Shown one piece after another: positions 1 to 8,498 of a DNA stretch of 64,000 bases. The notes beneath the pieces are model-generated. The model searched no databases and was not told where the DNA came from. It worked only from the letters and a program-made list of their open reading frames with translations. The stretch's first letter is position 1. Every line of letters starts with the position of its first letter. Both the position numbers and the translations under genes were made by a program. Location: positions 62,001 through 126,000 of the forward strand of contig NZ_JADKYM010000006.1 in NCBI RefSeq assembly GCF_015475875.1, written 5' to 3'. This stretch comes from Sphingopyxis solisilvae. GTDB lineage: Bacteria > Pseudomonadota > Alphaproteobacteria > Sphingomonadales > Sphingomonadaceae.

Positions 1-1103
1 GACCCGCTGCTGGGATCGATCGGCGTCAGCGCGCCGACCTGGCCCGCTGCCCGCGCACGCGCCAGCTCGGCCGGGCTGACCGCGTCGTTGTCGAGGTCAT
101 ATTCTGAATGGCGTTTGCGGAAACTGGTCGTGGAACTGAGCTCGGCGCCGCCCAGATCGACGCGCACCAGGGCCTGCAACCCGTCGATGTCCTGAATGGC
201 TCGCGGGGCGGTGCTCCAGGGATAGCTGAAGCGGTCCTGGATATAACCTCCCGGAAAGCCCGGCGTGCCGGCCGGGATGAAGATCTGGTAGTGGATGCTG
301 GGCGTCGTGAGGCGCTGCGTCTCGGCGAGAAGCACGACATCGACGGGACCGCGCCGAAGGCGGAGCTGGCCGCGCAGACCGTGGCCCTTCTGCCGATCGA
401 AATATACGTCGTTGTCCGGATTGTAGAAAAAGCCCTTGTCCTGCTCGACAAGGTCGCCGCTTATGCGCAGCGCAGCGCCTTCGCCAAGCGGCACATTGAC
501 TGCGCCCTGCAGCTGGAGGCTGTTGTTCTCGAAGGCATAGCGTGCGCTCGCCCACCCCGAGAGATCGAACTCCGGCTGTGCCGAAATGATGTTGATCGCG
601 CCACCGACCGCGTTCCGGCCGTAAAGGGCACCCTGCGTCCCGCGCAGCACCTCGACGCGGCCGATATCGAGCATGTCGAGCCGCGAGAAGTTGCGGCCGC
701 CGACGGGGCCGCCGCCAATATAGGCCCCGTTGCGGTAGAGACCGATGCTCGGATCGCCGTTCGTCGCCCGCGCCGTCGACGATGCGCGAATGGAAATTTC
801 GGAGGTCAGCGACGAGTTGAGGTTGTTGAAACGAACGCTCGGCTGATCGGCCAGGAGTTCGGGGGTCGACGTCGCGCCACCGCGATCTGCAAGCGAGGCT
901 GCGTCGATGACCGAGGCCGCTGTCGGGACGTCGGCGAGCCGCTCCTCGCGGCGCCTCGCCGTAACCACGATCGAGCCGTCATCGACGGCTGCCGACGCGG
1001 TGTCAGCCGGGGCGGGCGGGTCGCTTTCCTGGGCCAGAGCCGGATCGGCGCCGACGACCCAAAGGGCGGCCGAACAAAACAAGGTGCACGCGTAGCGTCC
1101 CAT
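1..1103 (-). CDS. TonB-dependent outer-membrane receptor, N-terminal part (cut by window edge)
   Basis: This is the first ~367 residues of a TonB-dependent receptor; the rest lies beyond the left edge. The start is the ATG at 1103, preceded by GGGAGG. A signal peptide ends near ALAQES (about residue 25), followed by a TonB-box-like SIVVTARRREE and a plug domain with VEVLRGTQGALYGRNAVGGAINI, a hallmark of the family. It would import a substrate across the outer membrane, energised by TonB. It is the last visible gene of a minus-strand group behind an exported M28-like protein, so substrate uptake and extracytoplasmic hydrolysis may be linked. The palindrome ATTATCGATAAT lies 27 bases upstream of the start. 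The substrate cannot be read from the sequence. Confidence 0.9.
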   Translation of the reverse strand, partial: MGRYACTLFCSAALWVVGADPALAQESDPPAPADTASAAVDDGSIVVTARRREERLADVPTAASVIDAASLADRGGATSTPELLADQPSVRFNNLNSSLTSEISIRASSTARATNGDPSIGLYRNGAYIGGGPVGGRNFSRLDMLDIGRVEVLRGTQGALYGRNAVGGAINIISAQPEFDLSGWASARYAFENNSLQLQGAVNVPLGEGAALRISGDLVEQDKGFFYNPDNDVYFDRQKGHGLRGQLRLRRGPVDVVLLAETQRLTTPSIHYQIFIPAGTPGFPGGYIQDRFSYPWSTAPRAIQDIDGLQALVRVDLGGAELSSTTSFRKRHSEYDLDNDAVSPAELARARAAGQVGALTPIDPSSG

Positions 1104-1125
1104 AAATCCCTCCCATGTCATTTCT

Positions 1126-1144
1126 CATTATTATCGATAATTTT
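1126..1144. promoter_or_regulatory. Candidate GntR operator (ATTATCGATAAT palindrome)
   Basis: The 12-base perfect palindrome ATTATCGATAAT sits at 1130-1141, inside a 19-base sequence repeated identically at 3322-3340. It lies between the TonB receptor start and the stop of the exported hydrolase. Two copies in front of genes neighbouring a GntR regulator point to that regulator as the likely binder; this is inference. Confidence 0.55.
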
Positions 1145-1195
1145 GAACATCGATACAATTCTGTCAAGCCGATTCTGCCCGCCTCGCCTCGCTAA

Positions 1196-2509
1196 TCAGC
1201 GATGTGCCGGAACCAGCGCGGAGATCAAATCGCGGATCCCGCGTGCCGTAGCGGCAAGCGGCTCGGAGGCGACGACGTCCAGCGTATCGGTCGCCGCATG
1301 ATGATGTCTGTGGGCGCCGAACACGCCGGCATGCCGAACATAGCCGGCGCCGATGACCTCGGCGAGTTCGCCCGCCACGCCCTGCGAAGACGGATAGGCC
1401 ATCTCGAGTCCGGGTTGCCCCTTGAAGATCGCGCGCGCGCGATCGACGAAGTCCGCCGAGGTCATCAGGAAGCGGTAGGGATCCGCGCTCGGCAGCGGCA
1501 GAAGCGCGGACGGCGTTTCCTGAAAGTCGCGCGTGGCGACATTGGCTCCGAGGTGGAGCCAGAGGTCGGTCTCGGCCGGCGGCGGCCCGATGCTCTCGAC
1601 GACGTGGCTGGCTCCGAGATTCTCATACTCATGTCCGCTGTTGCAGAGGAACAGCAGACTGTGACCGGTGAAAATACGCGGCATCCAGTCTGCCAGCGCC
1701 AACCAGACGGCGATCCCGGGACCCCGTTCGCCGGCGCAATCGGTCCAGCCCGAACGGGGGGTCGAGACGACGATCCAGCGGCGGCCGGCGCGTTCGACAC
1801 GCCCTATTATATTGTCCGCCCGGCGAACGCCCCCGTCGCCCGTTATCGTGAGGCTCGCGCGCGTGCCGTGGCGAGCCGCTTCGATCACGGGCGCCGCATG
1901 ACGCGGCGCGAGGAGGGCTATCGGCCTGTCGGAAAATGGCCCGTCCGCGGGAGCATTCAGCAGAAGCGCCTCCCCGCTCGGGCCGGTCGTGACGAGGATA
2001 ACCCCGCTGGCTCCACGCGCGAGAGCGTCGGCCAGTGGCTCGCGCACGGCCCGGTCCAGCAAACTCGACCAACGGCGGTACGGGAGCCGGATAACCGCGA
2101 TCGCGCCGTCGAGCCGCCCGCCGGTTTCGGCCAGCCGCAGCGCCGCTTGAACCCCCCGGGGCTCGGTTACGGCAGCCAGCGGCTGCGCCGTGAGCCCGAT
2201 CTTGATATCGCCGAAGGCGAGCTCGCAGACGGAGCCATCGAACCAGGGCACCTCGAATCCTTGCCGTTCGACGTTGAAGCCCGCCACTTCAAGGCGCTTC
2301 GCGGTCCAGTCGGCCGTCCAGCGGTCTCCAGCTCCGCCCGACCTCTTGTTGCCGGCTTCCGCATAGGTTCTGACGTCCGCCAACAGTCTTTCGGGCCCGA
2401 ACATCGCTTCACCCCCGGTTGCAGCGCCAGCTTTCGTTGCCTCGAACGCCAGCGGAGCGGCGAGCCCGGCCTTGAGCAGCGTCCGCCGATCGGTCCGGAC
2501 GCGGGTCAC
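1196..2509 (-). CDS. Tat-exported M28-like peptidase homologue, probably with altered metal site
   Basis: A 437-residue protein with a twin-arginine-like leader (DRRTLLKAGLAAPLA) followed by a PA-like insert and an M28 aminopeptidase-like fold. The tail motif HHHAATDTLD resembles the conserved HTxxDTxD end of M28 enzymes. The first metal-binding motif (usually HxD) reads STPRSGW and the usual GEE motif reads SGHEYENLG, so the classical two-zinc site looks changed. It may therefore be a non-canonical hydrolase or a binding protein. It starts with GTG overlapping the stop of the GntR gene (GTGA), which suggests translational coupling, and is followed by a TonB receptor. Family assignment is from motifs only. 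Confidence 0.7.
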   Translation of the reverse strand: MTRVRTDRRTLLKAGLAAPLAFEATKAGAATGGEAMFGPERLLADVRTYAEAGNKRSGGAGDRWTADWTAKRLEVAGFNVERQGFEVPWFDGSVCELAFGDIKIGLTAQPLAAVTEPRGVQAALRLAETGGRLDGAIAVIRLPYRRWSSLLDRAVREPLADALARGASGVILVTTGPSGEALLLNAPADGPFSDRPIALLAPRHAAPVIEAARHGTRASLTITGDGGVRRADNIIGRVERAGRRWIVVSTPRSGWTDCAGERGPGIAVWLALADWMPRIFTGHSLLFLCNSGHEYENLGASHVVESIGPPPAETDLWLHLGANVATRDFQETPSALLPLPSADPYRFLMTSADFVDRARAIFKGQPGLEMAYPSSQGVAGELAEVIGAGYVRHAGVFGAHRHHHAATDTLDVVASEPLAATARGIRDLISALVPAHR

Positions 2510-3246
2510 GCCGACTTCGCGCGGCGACGGCTCGCTCTCGGCTTTGCGTGGCGCGCCTTATACTCCTCGAGGGCCTGCTCGAAGCTCTCCTGCGTCACAC
2601 CGATCAGCGCGCGTGCGGCCGCGTCGGCGGCATCGCCGTCGCGGGCCACGATATGGCGGCATAGCGTCTCGTAGAGCGCGGCCGAGCGCCGCGCGGCCTC
2701 GTTGCCATGGGTCTCGATATAGCTGTTGGTGTAGACATTATGCTGCCATCGCGCGAGCAACGCGACGCGGTCGAGAAGTTCGAGAGCGAGCGGCGCATTG
2801 CTGCGCTTCGCGATGAAGCGGCCGATGCGGTTCGAGACGTTGAGATGCTCGAACGTATTTTCGGTGCGCAATGTGACGTCCTTGTATTCGACAAGGCGAT
2901 GCATGAGTTCGCGGCCGTCGCGGTCGCTCATTTCCGCGCAGGCAAGGCGGCAGGCCACGCCGAACAGCGCCTTCCAGAGCTCGTAAACCTCGTCAGCGGC
3001 ATGTTGGTCGAGATCGATCACGAAGGCGCCGCGCCAGGGGACGACCTTCAGGAGACCTATGTTTGCGACCTGCCTGAACGCCTCGCGCACGGGGGCGTGA
3101 CTGACCGCGAAGCGCGCGGCTATCTCGCGCTCCCGGATCCAGGCTCCCGGCGGAATGCGCCAGGCCACGATGTCATCTATCAAGAGACGCGCGATCACCC
3201 TGTCCTGGGTCGGCGCGCTATCATCGTCGCCAGTATTTCTCGCCAT
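2506..3246 (-). CDS. GntR/FadR-family transcriptional regulator
   Basis: A 246-residue regulator with an N-terminal winged helix (about residues 12-75; REREIAARFAVSHAPVREAFRQV is the recognition segment) and an all-helical FCD-type ligand domain. The ATG at 3246 is preferred because GGAGC precedes it and the protein then begins just before the DNA-binding domain; the reading frame stays open far upstream, so a longer form is possible but unlikely. Proteins of this family usually repress catabolic genes and respond to a metabolite. A perfect palindrome (3326-3337) lies upstream of its start and recurs before the TonB receptor, consistent with autoregulation. Its stop overlaps the start of the next gene by four bases. 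Confidence 0.87.
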   Translation of the reverse strand: MARNTGDDDSAPTQDRVIARLLIDDIVAWRIPPGAWIREREIAARFAVSHAPVREAFRQVANIGLLKVVPWRGAFVIDLDQHAADEVYELWKALFGVACRLACAEMSDRDGRELMHRLVEYKDVTLRTENTFEHLNVSNRIGRFIAKRSNAPLALELLDRVALLARWQHNVYTNSYIETHGNEAARRSAALYETLCRHIVARDGDAADAAARALIGVTQESFEQALEEYKARHAKPRASRRRAKSA

Positions 3247-3321
3247 GAAGCTCCGCTCGAATTCCGTTCCGGGTCCATCGTGTTGGCACAATGTTTGCCG
3301 GAAATCGATGATTGCGAGAGG

Positions 3322-3340
3322 CATTATTATCGATAATTTT
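3322..3340. promoter_or_regulatory. Candidate GntR operator, second copy
   Basis: The 19-base sequence is identical to that at 1126-1144 and holds the palindrome ATTATCGATAAT (3326-3337). It lies about 80 bases upstream of the GntR start and is followed by an AT-rich stretch, unusual in this GC-rich region. It is a good candidate for autoregulation by the GntR protein. Confidence 0.55.
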
Positions 3341-3502
3341 ATTTTTTCACAAGCGGTAGTGCGCCATCGGAATTCAGCCTTCAGGTGCCGGCTTCGGTGC
3401 CATGCTGCGCGGCCCGGTCGCCGGCCGATCTCCGTCCGGCCCAAGGGCGTTCGCCGCGGCAGCGAGGGAGGCAGGCGATCGCCCGCGGTCGGCGGAGGAT
3501 CG

Positions 3503-4567
3503 CTATTGTACATCATCGTCCAGCTCCTCGCGCCGCCGCTGGCTGGCCATGAATTCGCGCGTGGTTCGGAACGACGGCGGCAGCGACCGGCGCTTGCGGC
3601 GCATCGTCGCCCAGATCCGCAGCATGTGCCGTCTGCGTTCCGGCTCGACATGGTCCTCGAACGCAGTCCGGGCATGAAGGACGGTGTAGTTATTGGCGAT
3701 TTGAAGGTCTCCGGGGACCATCACGAACTGGAAAAAATGCGCCGGGTCGTTCAGCGCCGCATCGAGCGCGTCGAGCGCGGCGACTTGCTGCGCCGTCAAA
3801 CGCGGGACACCGGGCATGGCTTGCGCGAGATCGATATAGCCGCGCTTGTGCAGAATATTCAGCAACCCGCGATGCTCAGCGAAGATGGGCACGGCCTGCA
3901 CCGGCCGTTCGGGGCCAAGTTCGCCGCGGGTATCGAAATAGAATTCACGCTGAAGGACGAGCGCAAGACCGGGGTCGCGGGCAATGACGGCATTGAAGGC
4001 CGCCCCGGCGCTCACGATGCGGCTATGACCGCCCGATTTTCCCGCGTTGCGGCAGAGAAAGAACAGGGCGTCGGACCCGTCTCCGTGGAACTGCAGCTCG
4101 ACGTTCGTCTGATAGCCCCGGATATTGCTGCTGCGAAAGGCGGTACGCGCTTCGGCTTCGTCGGCGAAACTCTGCTCGGCGCGGACGTGATGCAGTCGCT
4201 TCCCGCTGGCGTCTTGCGGCTCGGGATAGCCCATATGGCTCACGATGCCCCAGAACAGCCGTTCGACATCGGCAAGCTCGAGCCCCTCGATCGGGACATT
4301 GCGCAGGAGCGCAAAGCCCGGCCCCCCTTCGATCCGGTCGATGATCGCGTCGAGCCGGCGCGCAAAACCGGGCAGCCGGAAAGTCTCGGGCCCAATCTCG
4401 TCGCGCGCGACGCCCATCCGGTTGACATCGGCGAGAGCTGCCAGGGCCTCGGCCCGGTCCGCCGGGGACAATTCGACGATCCAGCTCCGGTCGCTTTCGA
4501 TATCCGCCGAAAGCCAAACCGAAGGCCCGGTAACCGGCGTCGTGCGAACGGAGTCGGTCTGGATCAT
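3503..4567 (-). CDS. TauD/TfdA-family Fe(II)/2-oxoglutarate dioxygenase
   Basis: A 354-residue protein with the family's facial triad: an HxD pair in ELQFHGDGSDALF and a distal His in NYTVLHARTAFED, followed by the 2-oxoglutarate-binding Arg region (RRRHMLRIW). Such enzymes hydroxylate small carboxylates, sulfonates or amines with release of CO2 and succinate. The substrate is not evident. The gene is divergent from an MFS transporter and precedes the GntR regulator. No good ribosome-binding site stands before the ATG at 4567, so a leaderless or weakly translated start is possible. Confidence 0.85.
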   Translation of the reverse strand: MIQTDSVRTTPVTGPSVWLSADIESDRSWIVELSPADRAEALAALADVNRMGVARDEIGPETFRLPGFARRLDAIIDRIEGGPGFALLRNVPIEGLELADVERLFWGIVSHMGYPEPQDASGKRLHHVRAEQSFADEAEARTAFRSSNIRGYQTNVELQFHGDGSDALFFLCRNAGKSGGHSRIVSAGAAFNAVIARDPGLALVLQREFYFDTRGELGPERPVQAVPIFAEHRGLLNILHKRGYIDLAQAMPGVPRLTAQQVAALDALDAALNDPAHFFQFVMVPGDLQIANNYTVLHARTAFEDHVEPERRRHMLRIWATMRRKRRSLPPSFRTTREFMASQRRREELDDDVQ

Positions 4568-4580
4568 TCGGCTTGTGTAT

Positions 4581-4595
4581 TGTCAATAATCGACA
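4581..4595. promoter_or_regulatory. Imperfect dyad in the divergent TauD / MFS promoter region
   Basis: TGTCAATAATCGACA is an imperfect inverted repeat placed 14 bases upstream of the dioxygenase start and ~70 bases before the transporter. Its core resembles a degenerate form of the ATTATCGATAAT sites at 1.1 and 3.3 kb, so it may belong to the same regulator. Confidence 0.4.
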
Positions 4596-4662
4596 TTGGC
4601 TATAGGAATCTTTCACGCGGCCCCAATGGGCCCGAAGACAAATAGGTGAAGCGGGGGTGGCA

Positions 4663-5922
4663 ATGGCATCGATTGCGAAATCCGGAACCTGGACGGGCCG
4701 TCTCGCCTATTTCCTCTTCCTGATGTTCCTGGTCTCGACCCTCAACATGGCCGACCGCCAGATCATCGGTATCGTCGCGGAGCCGATCAAACGCGAGTTT
4801 GGCCTTTCCGATACGCTGCTCGGGCTGCTCGGCGGCACTGCGTTTGCGCTGATCTATCCGCCGCTTGGCCTACCCATCGCGCGGCTGGCCGACCGCTTCA
4901 ACCGCCGAAACATTCTCGCGATCTGCCTTGCCTTCTGGAGCGGGATGACCGCGTTGTGCGGCGCCGCTACGGGCTTCTGGTCGCTGCTCTTCGCGCGCGC
5001 GGGCGTCGCGGCAGGAGAAGCGGGTTACGCGCCCTGCACGCATTCGCTCATCGCGGACGAAGTCGATGAGCGCTACCGTGCTACGGCGTTCGCGGTGCTC
5101 GTGACCGGCATCTCGGCGGGCGGCTTTCTCGCCTCGGCGCTCGGAGGCTATGTGGCACAGGAATATGGTTGGCGGTGGGCTTTCGCTGCAATCGGAATTC
5201 CGGGCCTGCTTCTCGCCCTGCTCGTTCGCCTGACCGTCCGCGAGCCGCCCCGAACCGTCGCACCGCGCGGCGCGACGGCCTGGAGCGTCTATCGCAGGCT
5301 CCTTACCAACCCCGCCTTCTCCTGGTGCATTGCCGGTTCCGCGTTGCATCTTGTCGTGACGTACGGGCTCGGTGCGTGGGCGGTGGTCTGGTTCGTGCGG
5401 GGTCATGACATGCCGCTCGCCACCGCAGGCCTGGCTCTGGGCGGCCTCGGCGCAGTCGCCGGTGCGCTGGGGAGCTTCTCGGGCGGACTGGCAGGCGACT
5501 GGCTGGCCCGGCGCGACAGGCGCTGGCTCGGCTGGTGGCCATCGATCACGGTGCTGATCGCGGCGCTCGTCGGAGCGCCGGCTTTCCTCACGGACAATGT
5601 TGCGCTGGCCATCGCCGGCGTCACGCTGGCGGTATTTCTGAACGCGCTCTACCAGCCTTCGACCTATGCGTTGGTGCAGGGCGTCGCCGACCCGGGCGCG
5701 AGGGCCAGCGCCGCAGCGCTGATGATCTTCGCCCAGAATATTGTCGGGCTCGGACTGGGGCCGGTTGCGATCGGCGTCGCCAGCGACGCATTGACGCCGG
5801 CAATGGGCGAGGCCGGCCTGGGACTGGCACTCGCGGGGGTCTTCATATTCAACGTGCTGGCCTGCATCGCCTATTTCATGGCCGCCCGCTTTTTGCGAAC
5901 CAAAGGAAACGACGATGCATAA
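4663..5922 (+). CDS. MFS transporter (spinster-like family)
   Basis: A ~419-residue, 12-helix transporter. The first helix carries NMADRQIIGIVAEPIKREFGLSD, and the loop 2-3 motif GLPIARLADRFNRRN is the typical MFS signature. Close relatives are commonly found in sphingomonad catabolic clusters, where they are proposed to move small acids or aromatic compounds. ATG 4663 fits a GGGGG stretch five bases away; a GTG at 4657 in the same frame is an alternative. The stop overlaps the carboxylesterase start by eight bases, so the two are co-translated. Confidence 0.88.
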   Translation: MASIAKSGTWTGRLAYFLFLMFLVSTLNMADRQIIGIVAEPIKREFGLSDTLLGLLGGTAFALIYPPLGLPIARLADRFNRRNILAICLAFWSGMTALCGAATGFWSLLFARAGVAAGEAGYAPCTHSLIADEVDERYRATAFAVLVTGISAGGFLASALGGYVAQEYGWRWAFAAIGIPGLLLALLVRLTVREPPRTVAPRGATAWSVYRRLLTNPAFSWCIAGSALHLVVTYGLGAWAVVWFVRGHDMPLATAGLALGGLGAVAGALGSFSGGLAGDWLARRDRRWLGWWPSITVLIAALVGAPAFLTDNVALAIAGVTLAVFLNALYQPSTYALVQGVADPGARASAAALMIFAQNIVGLGLGPVAIGVASDALTPAMGEAGLGLALAGVFIFNVLACIAYFMAARFLRTKGNDDA

Positions 5923-7417
5923 GATCCTCATATCGGTGCTGCTCGCCGCCGCACCCGCCAGCGCGTCCGAGCCGGTTCGACGCGACACGCCGCAGGGCGT
6001 GGTCGAGGGCCGAAGCGACAATGGCATAGAGATGTTCAAGGGCATCCCCTATACGGCGCCGCCGCTGGGACCGATGCGATGGCGCCCGCCCGGTGATCAG
6101 CCGCACTGGACGGGCGTCCGCGACGCCTCCGCCTTCGGCCCGGTCTGCGTCCAGAAGGCTCCGGCCACCGCGCGCGTTCTCGCCTCCAGCCCCCAAAGCG
6201 AAGACTGCCTCACGCTCAATATCTGGCGCCCGGCCGATGCGAAGAATGCCCCGGTGATGGTCTGGATCCATGGCGGGGCGAACATGTTCGGGTCGGGATC
6301 CGAGCCATTCTACGATGGAGCCGCCTTCGCGCGGCGCGGCATCGTCTTGGTGACGATCAACTATCGGCTGGGCTATCTCGGCTTTTTCGGTCATCCCGCG
6401 CTCAAGGAGGGCGGCGGCAACCTCGTCAACTATGGTCTTCTCGACCAGATTGCCGCGCTCAAATGGGTCAAGGACAATATAACGGCCTATGGCGGCGACC
6501 CGGCGCGCGTCACCATGTTCGGAGAGAGCGCGGGCGGCGGCGCAGTCCTGAACCTGCTCGCCGCTCCTTCGGCACGCGGCCTCTTCGCGCAAGCGATCGT
6601 GCAGTCCGGCGGGGGGCTTCCGGCTCGCAAGGACGCCGGGGACGCCACAAAGGCCGGACAGGGGATCGCCGCGGCCCTCGGCCTGAAGGACGCGACTGCC
6701 GATGCGCTGCGTGCCTTGCCGGCGGAGCGGTTCTTCGATGCTGCCGTTCCCCGGCCGGAGCCGGGTTTCGGCGCGGTACCGGGAGGTGCAGAGGTGGCGG
6801 AACCTCCGCTCGCCGCAATTCGCGCGGGGCGTGCGGCGAATGTGCCCCTCTTGATCGGCGTCAACAGCAACGAGGGCAGCCTGGTCGACAGCTGGGGTAT
6901 GAAGGACGAGCAGGTGCTGGCGCTTCTCGGGGGCCGCGGGCCGGTCATCGCGGACGCTTACGGGTCTGCGACGACAAATCGCGGCGACTTTGCCCGCAGG
7001 CTGTATGGCGATGTGATCTTTCTTTATCCTGCGCGTGCGATCGCGAGGGCGCAGCAGCGGCGCGCGCCGGTCTGGCTCTATTATTTCGACTATCTGCCGG
7101 AGGGCCTTCGCGCCCAGCAAAAGGGCGTGAACCATGCGGGCGAGATCCCGTTCGTTTTCGACATGTCCGCATCGCTGGCGCAGATCCCGCGCACGGAGCG
7201 GGACTTGTCCTTCGCAAAAGGCGTGAACGGATGTTTCGCCGCCTTCGCGACGGGGGGCAAGCCCTCGGCGTCGCCCTTGTGCTCGGCGTGGGCGCCCTAT
7301 GACGCAAAGGCCGACAACTGGTTTGTCTTTCGTGACCCGCCCGCCGGGGCCAACCGCTTCGCGGAGCGGCAGCTCGACGCCATTGGCGCCGTCCTTCGTC
7401 AGCTCGGGCTGGATTGA
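5915..7417 (+). CDS. Secreted type-B carboxylesterase
   Basis: A 500-residue carboxylesterase with a short signal peptide (cleavage likely after ASA, residue ~18). The nucleophile is Ser205 in FGESAGGGA; Glu320 (NSNEGS) and His407 (GVNHAGEIPF) complete the triad, and the oxyanion motif WIHGGAN is present at ~117-123. It would hydrolyse an ester in the periplasm or at the cell surface. It overlaps the MFS gene, suggesting that the transporter imports its product. The length is normal for the family. The natural ester is unknown. Confidence 0.9.
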   Translation: MHKILISVLLAAAPASASEPVRRDTPQGVVEGRSDNGIEMFKGIPYTAPPLGPMRWRPPGDQPHWTGVRDASAFGPVCVQKAPATARVLASSPQSEDCLTLNIWRPADAKNAPVMVWIHGGANMFGSGSEPFYDGAAFARRGIVLVTINYRLGYLGFFGHPALKEGGGNLVNYGLLDQIAALKWVKDNITAYGGDPARVTMFGESAGGGAVLNLLAAPSARGLFAQAIVQSGGGLPARKDAGDATKAGQGIAAALGLKDATADALRALPAERFFDAAVPRPEPGFGAVPGGAEVAEPPLAAIRAGRAANVPLLIGVNSNEGSLVDSWGMKDEQVLALLGGRGPVIADAYGSATTNRGDFARRLYGDVIFLYPARAIARAQQRRAPVWLYYFDYLPEGLRAQQKGVNHAGEIPFVFDMSASLAQIPRTERDLSFAKGVNGCFAAFATGGKPSASPLCSAWAPYDAKADNWFVFRDPPAGANRFAERQLDAIGAVLRQLGLD

Positions 7418-7440
7418 TATTGGCTGGCGTTCGTCGAATT

Positions 7441-7457
7441 GCCCCGCGAGGCGGGGC
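7441..7457 (+). terminator. Candidate terminator hairpin after the carboxylesterase
   Basis: GCCCCGC-GAG-GCGGGGC forms a perfect seven-base-pair stem with a three-base loop 24 bases after the esterase stop. There is no clear T-tract, so it may be a weak terminator or an RNA-stabilising hairpin. Confidence 0.4.
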
Positions 7458-7678
7458 AAGAGGCAGCCCTTTGCCTGCCGCCCGGCGTGCTTGTCCTGTC
7501 GCTGAATATTCGGGGTGGACGATCAGGCCGCGCGGCCGCCGGCGGCGCGCGCACGCCTGCATATGATCGAAATCTTACGGCACGGATCGCAGCGGAACCC
7601 GGCCAGGCCGCCTGCGGGTTCTCGCCAATACCCACATCCCATTGCGTACCGCGCGCCAGGCTGACAAGGAGAGACAAG

Positions 7679-8452
7679 ATGCTGCGTATCGAGGAAGATG
7701 GCGGGATAGCCGTCGTTCGGATCGACAGGCCGGAAGCGCGAAACGCCCTGAACGCGGAAACGCTTTCCGCCTTGACGGATACCGCGCGAACCCTGGGTCG
7801 GAGATCCGACATTTCCGCCGTTATCTTGACGGGCACCGACAGTTTCTTTTCCGCTGGCATCGACCTCAAGGCCGAACCGAGAGCTTCAGCTACGCTCCTC
7901 GAGCGGCGCGATGCCGCGCGCGCGGGTCCTGATCTGTGCCGCGCATGGGAAGCGATCGAGGCAGTGACGATCGTTGCGATCGAAGGCTATTGTGTCGGCG
8001 GGGCCTGCGCACTCGCACTCGCGTGCGACTTCCGCATCATGGCAGCGGGCGCGATGATGCGGCTTCCGGAAGTGCCACTCGGCATGAACATGAGTTGGGG
8101 GACCCTGCCAAGGCTGGTCGCTCTGATCGGGCCGGCACGGGCAAAGGCTTTCGCGCTCTTCGGAGAGCCTGCCCATGTATCGGAGTGCCTGGCGTGGGGG
8201 CTTGCCGACCGCTCGGCCGAGCAAGGCGAGGCCCTGACCGAGGCAAGGCAATGGGCCGAGCGTGTCGCAGCGCTTCCACCACTACCGGCGCGCATGACCA
8301 AGGAGGCGATCAACGCCAGCGCCAATGCGCTGAGCGCCGCGGCAAGCTTCATGGACCGCGACCAGTTTCTCCTCACGTCGCTCACCGACGATTTCGGTGA
8401 GGGGGTCGCCGCCTTTCTGGAGAAGCGCGCGGGGCGCTTCCGCGGGGACTAG
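7679..8452 (+). CDS. Enoyl-CoA hydratase/isomerase-family protein
   Basis: A 257-residue crotonase-fold protein. The start is ATG 7679, with AAGGAG eight bases upstream; the open frame reaches further back but without support. The CoA and oxyanion-hole segments are present as FFSAGIDLKAE (residues ~59-69) and EGYCVGGACALALACDFRI (~102-120). The usual catalytic glutamates are not obvious at their classical positions, so hydratase activity is uncertain; isomerase, hydrolase or lyase activity on an acyl-CoA is possible. It precedes the double GntR regulator by 46 bases. Confidence 0.85.
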   Translation: MLRIEEDGGIAVVRIDRPEARNALNAETLSALTDTARTLGRRSDISAVILTGTDSFFSAGIDLKAEPRASATLLERRDAARAGPDLCRAWEAIEAVTIVAIEGYCVGGACALALACDFRIMAAGAMMRLPEVPLGMNMSWGTLPRLVALIGPARAKAFALFGEPAHVSECLAWGLADRSAEQGEALTEARQWAERVAALPPLPARMTKEAINASANALSAAASFMDRDQFLLTSLTDDFGEGVAAFLEKRAGRFRGD

Positions 8453-8454
8453 TA

Positions 8455-8474
8455 ATGTCGCTGCATATCGACAT
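8455..8474. promoter_or_regulatory. Inverted repeat before the double GntR gene
   Basis: ATGTCG-N8-CGACAT forms a perfect six-base inverted repeat directly after the enoyl-CoA hydratase stop and 25 bases before the regulator's GTG start. Position and symmetry suggest an autoregulatory operator. Confidence 0.4.
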
Positions 8475-8498
8475 ATAGCCTCCTTGTAGGGGAAAACA

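Noticed and set aside
108..1301. 397-codon plus-strand open frame
   Set aside because: It lies antisense to the TonB receptor, whose minus-strand reading shows clear plug motifs; the plus frame has no domain.
3247..3675. N-terminal extension of the GntR protein from 3675
   Set aside because: The extension overlaps the dioxygenase gene and a perfect palindromic operator, while ATG 3246 has a ribosome-binding site.
3155..4645. 496-codon plus-strand open frame
   Set aside because: Antisense to the TauD-like dioxygenase and part of the GntR gene, both with clear motifs; a product of high GC.
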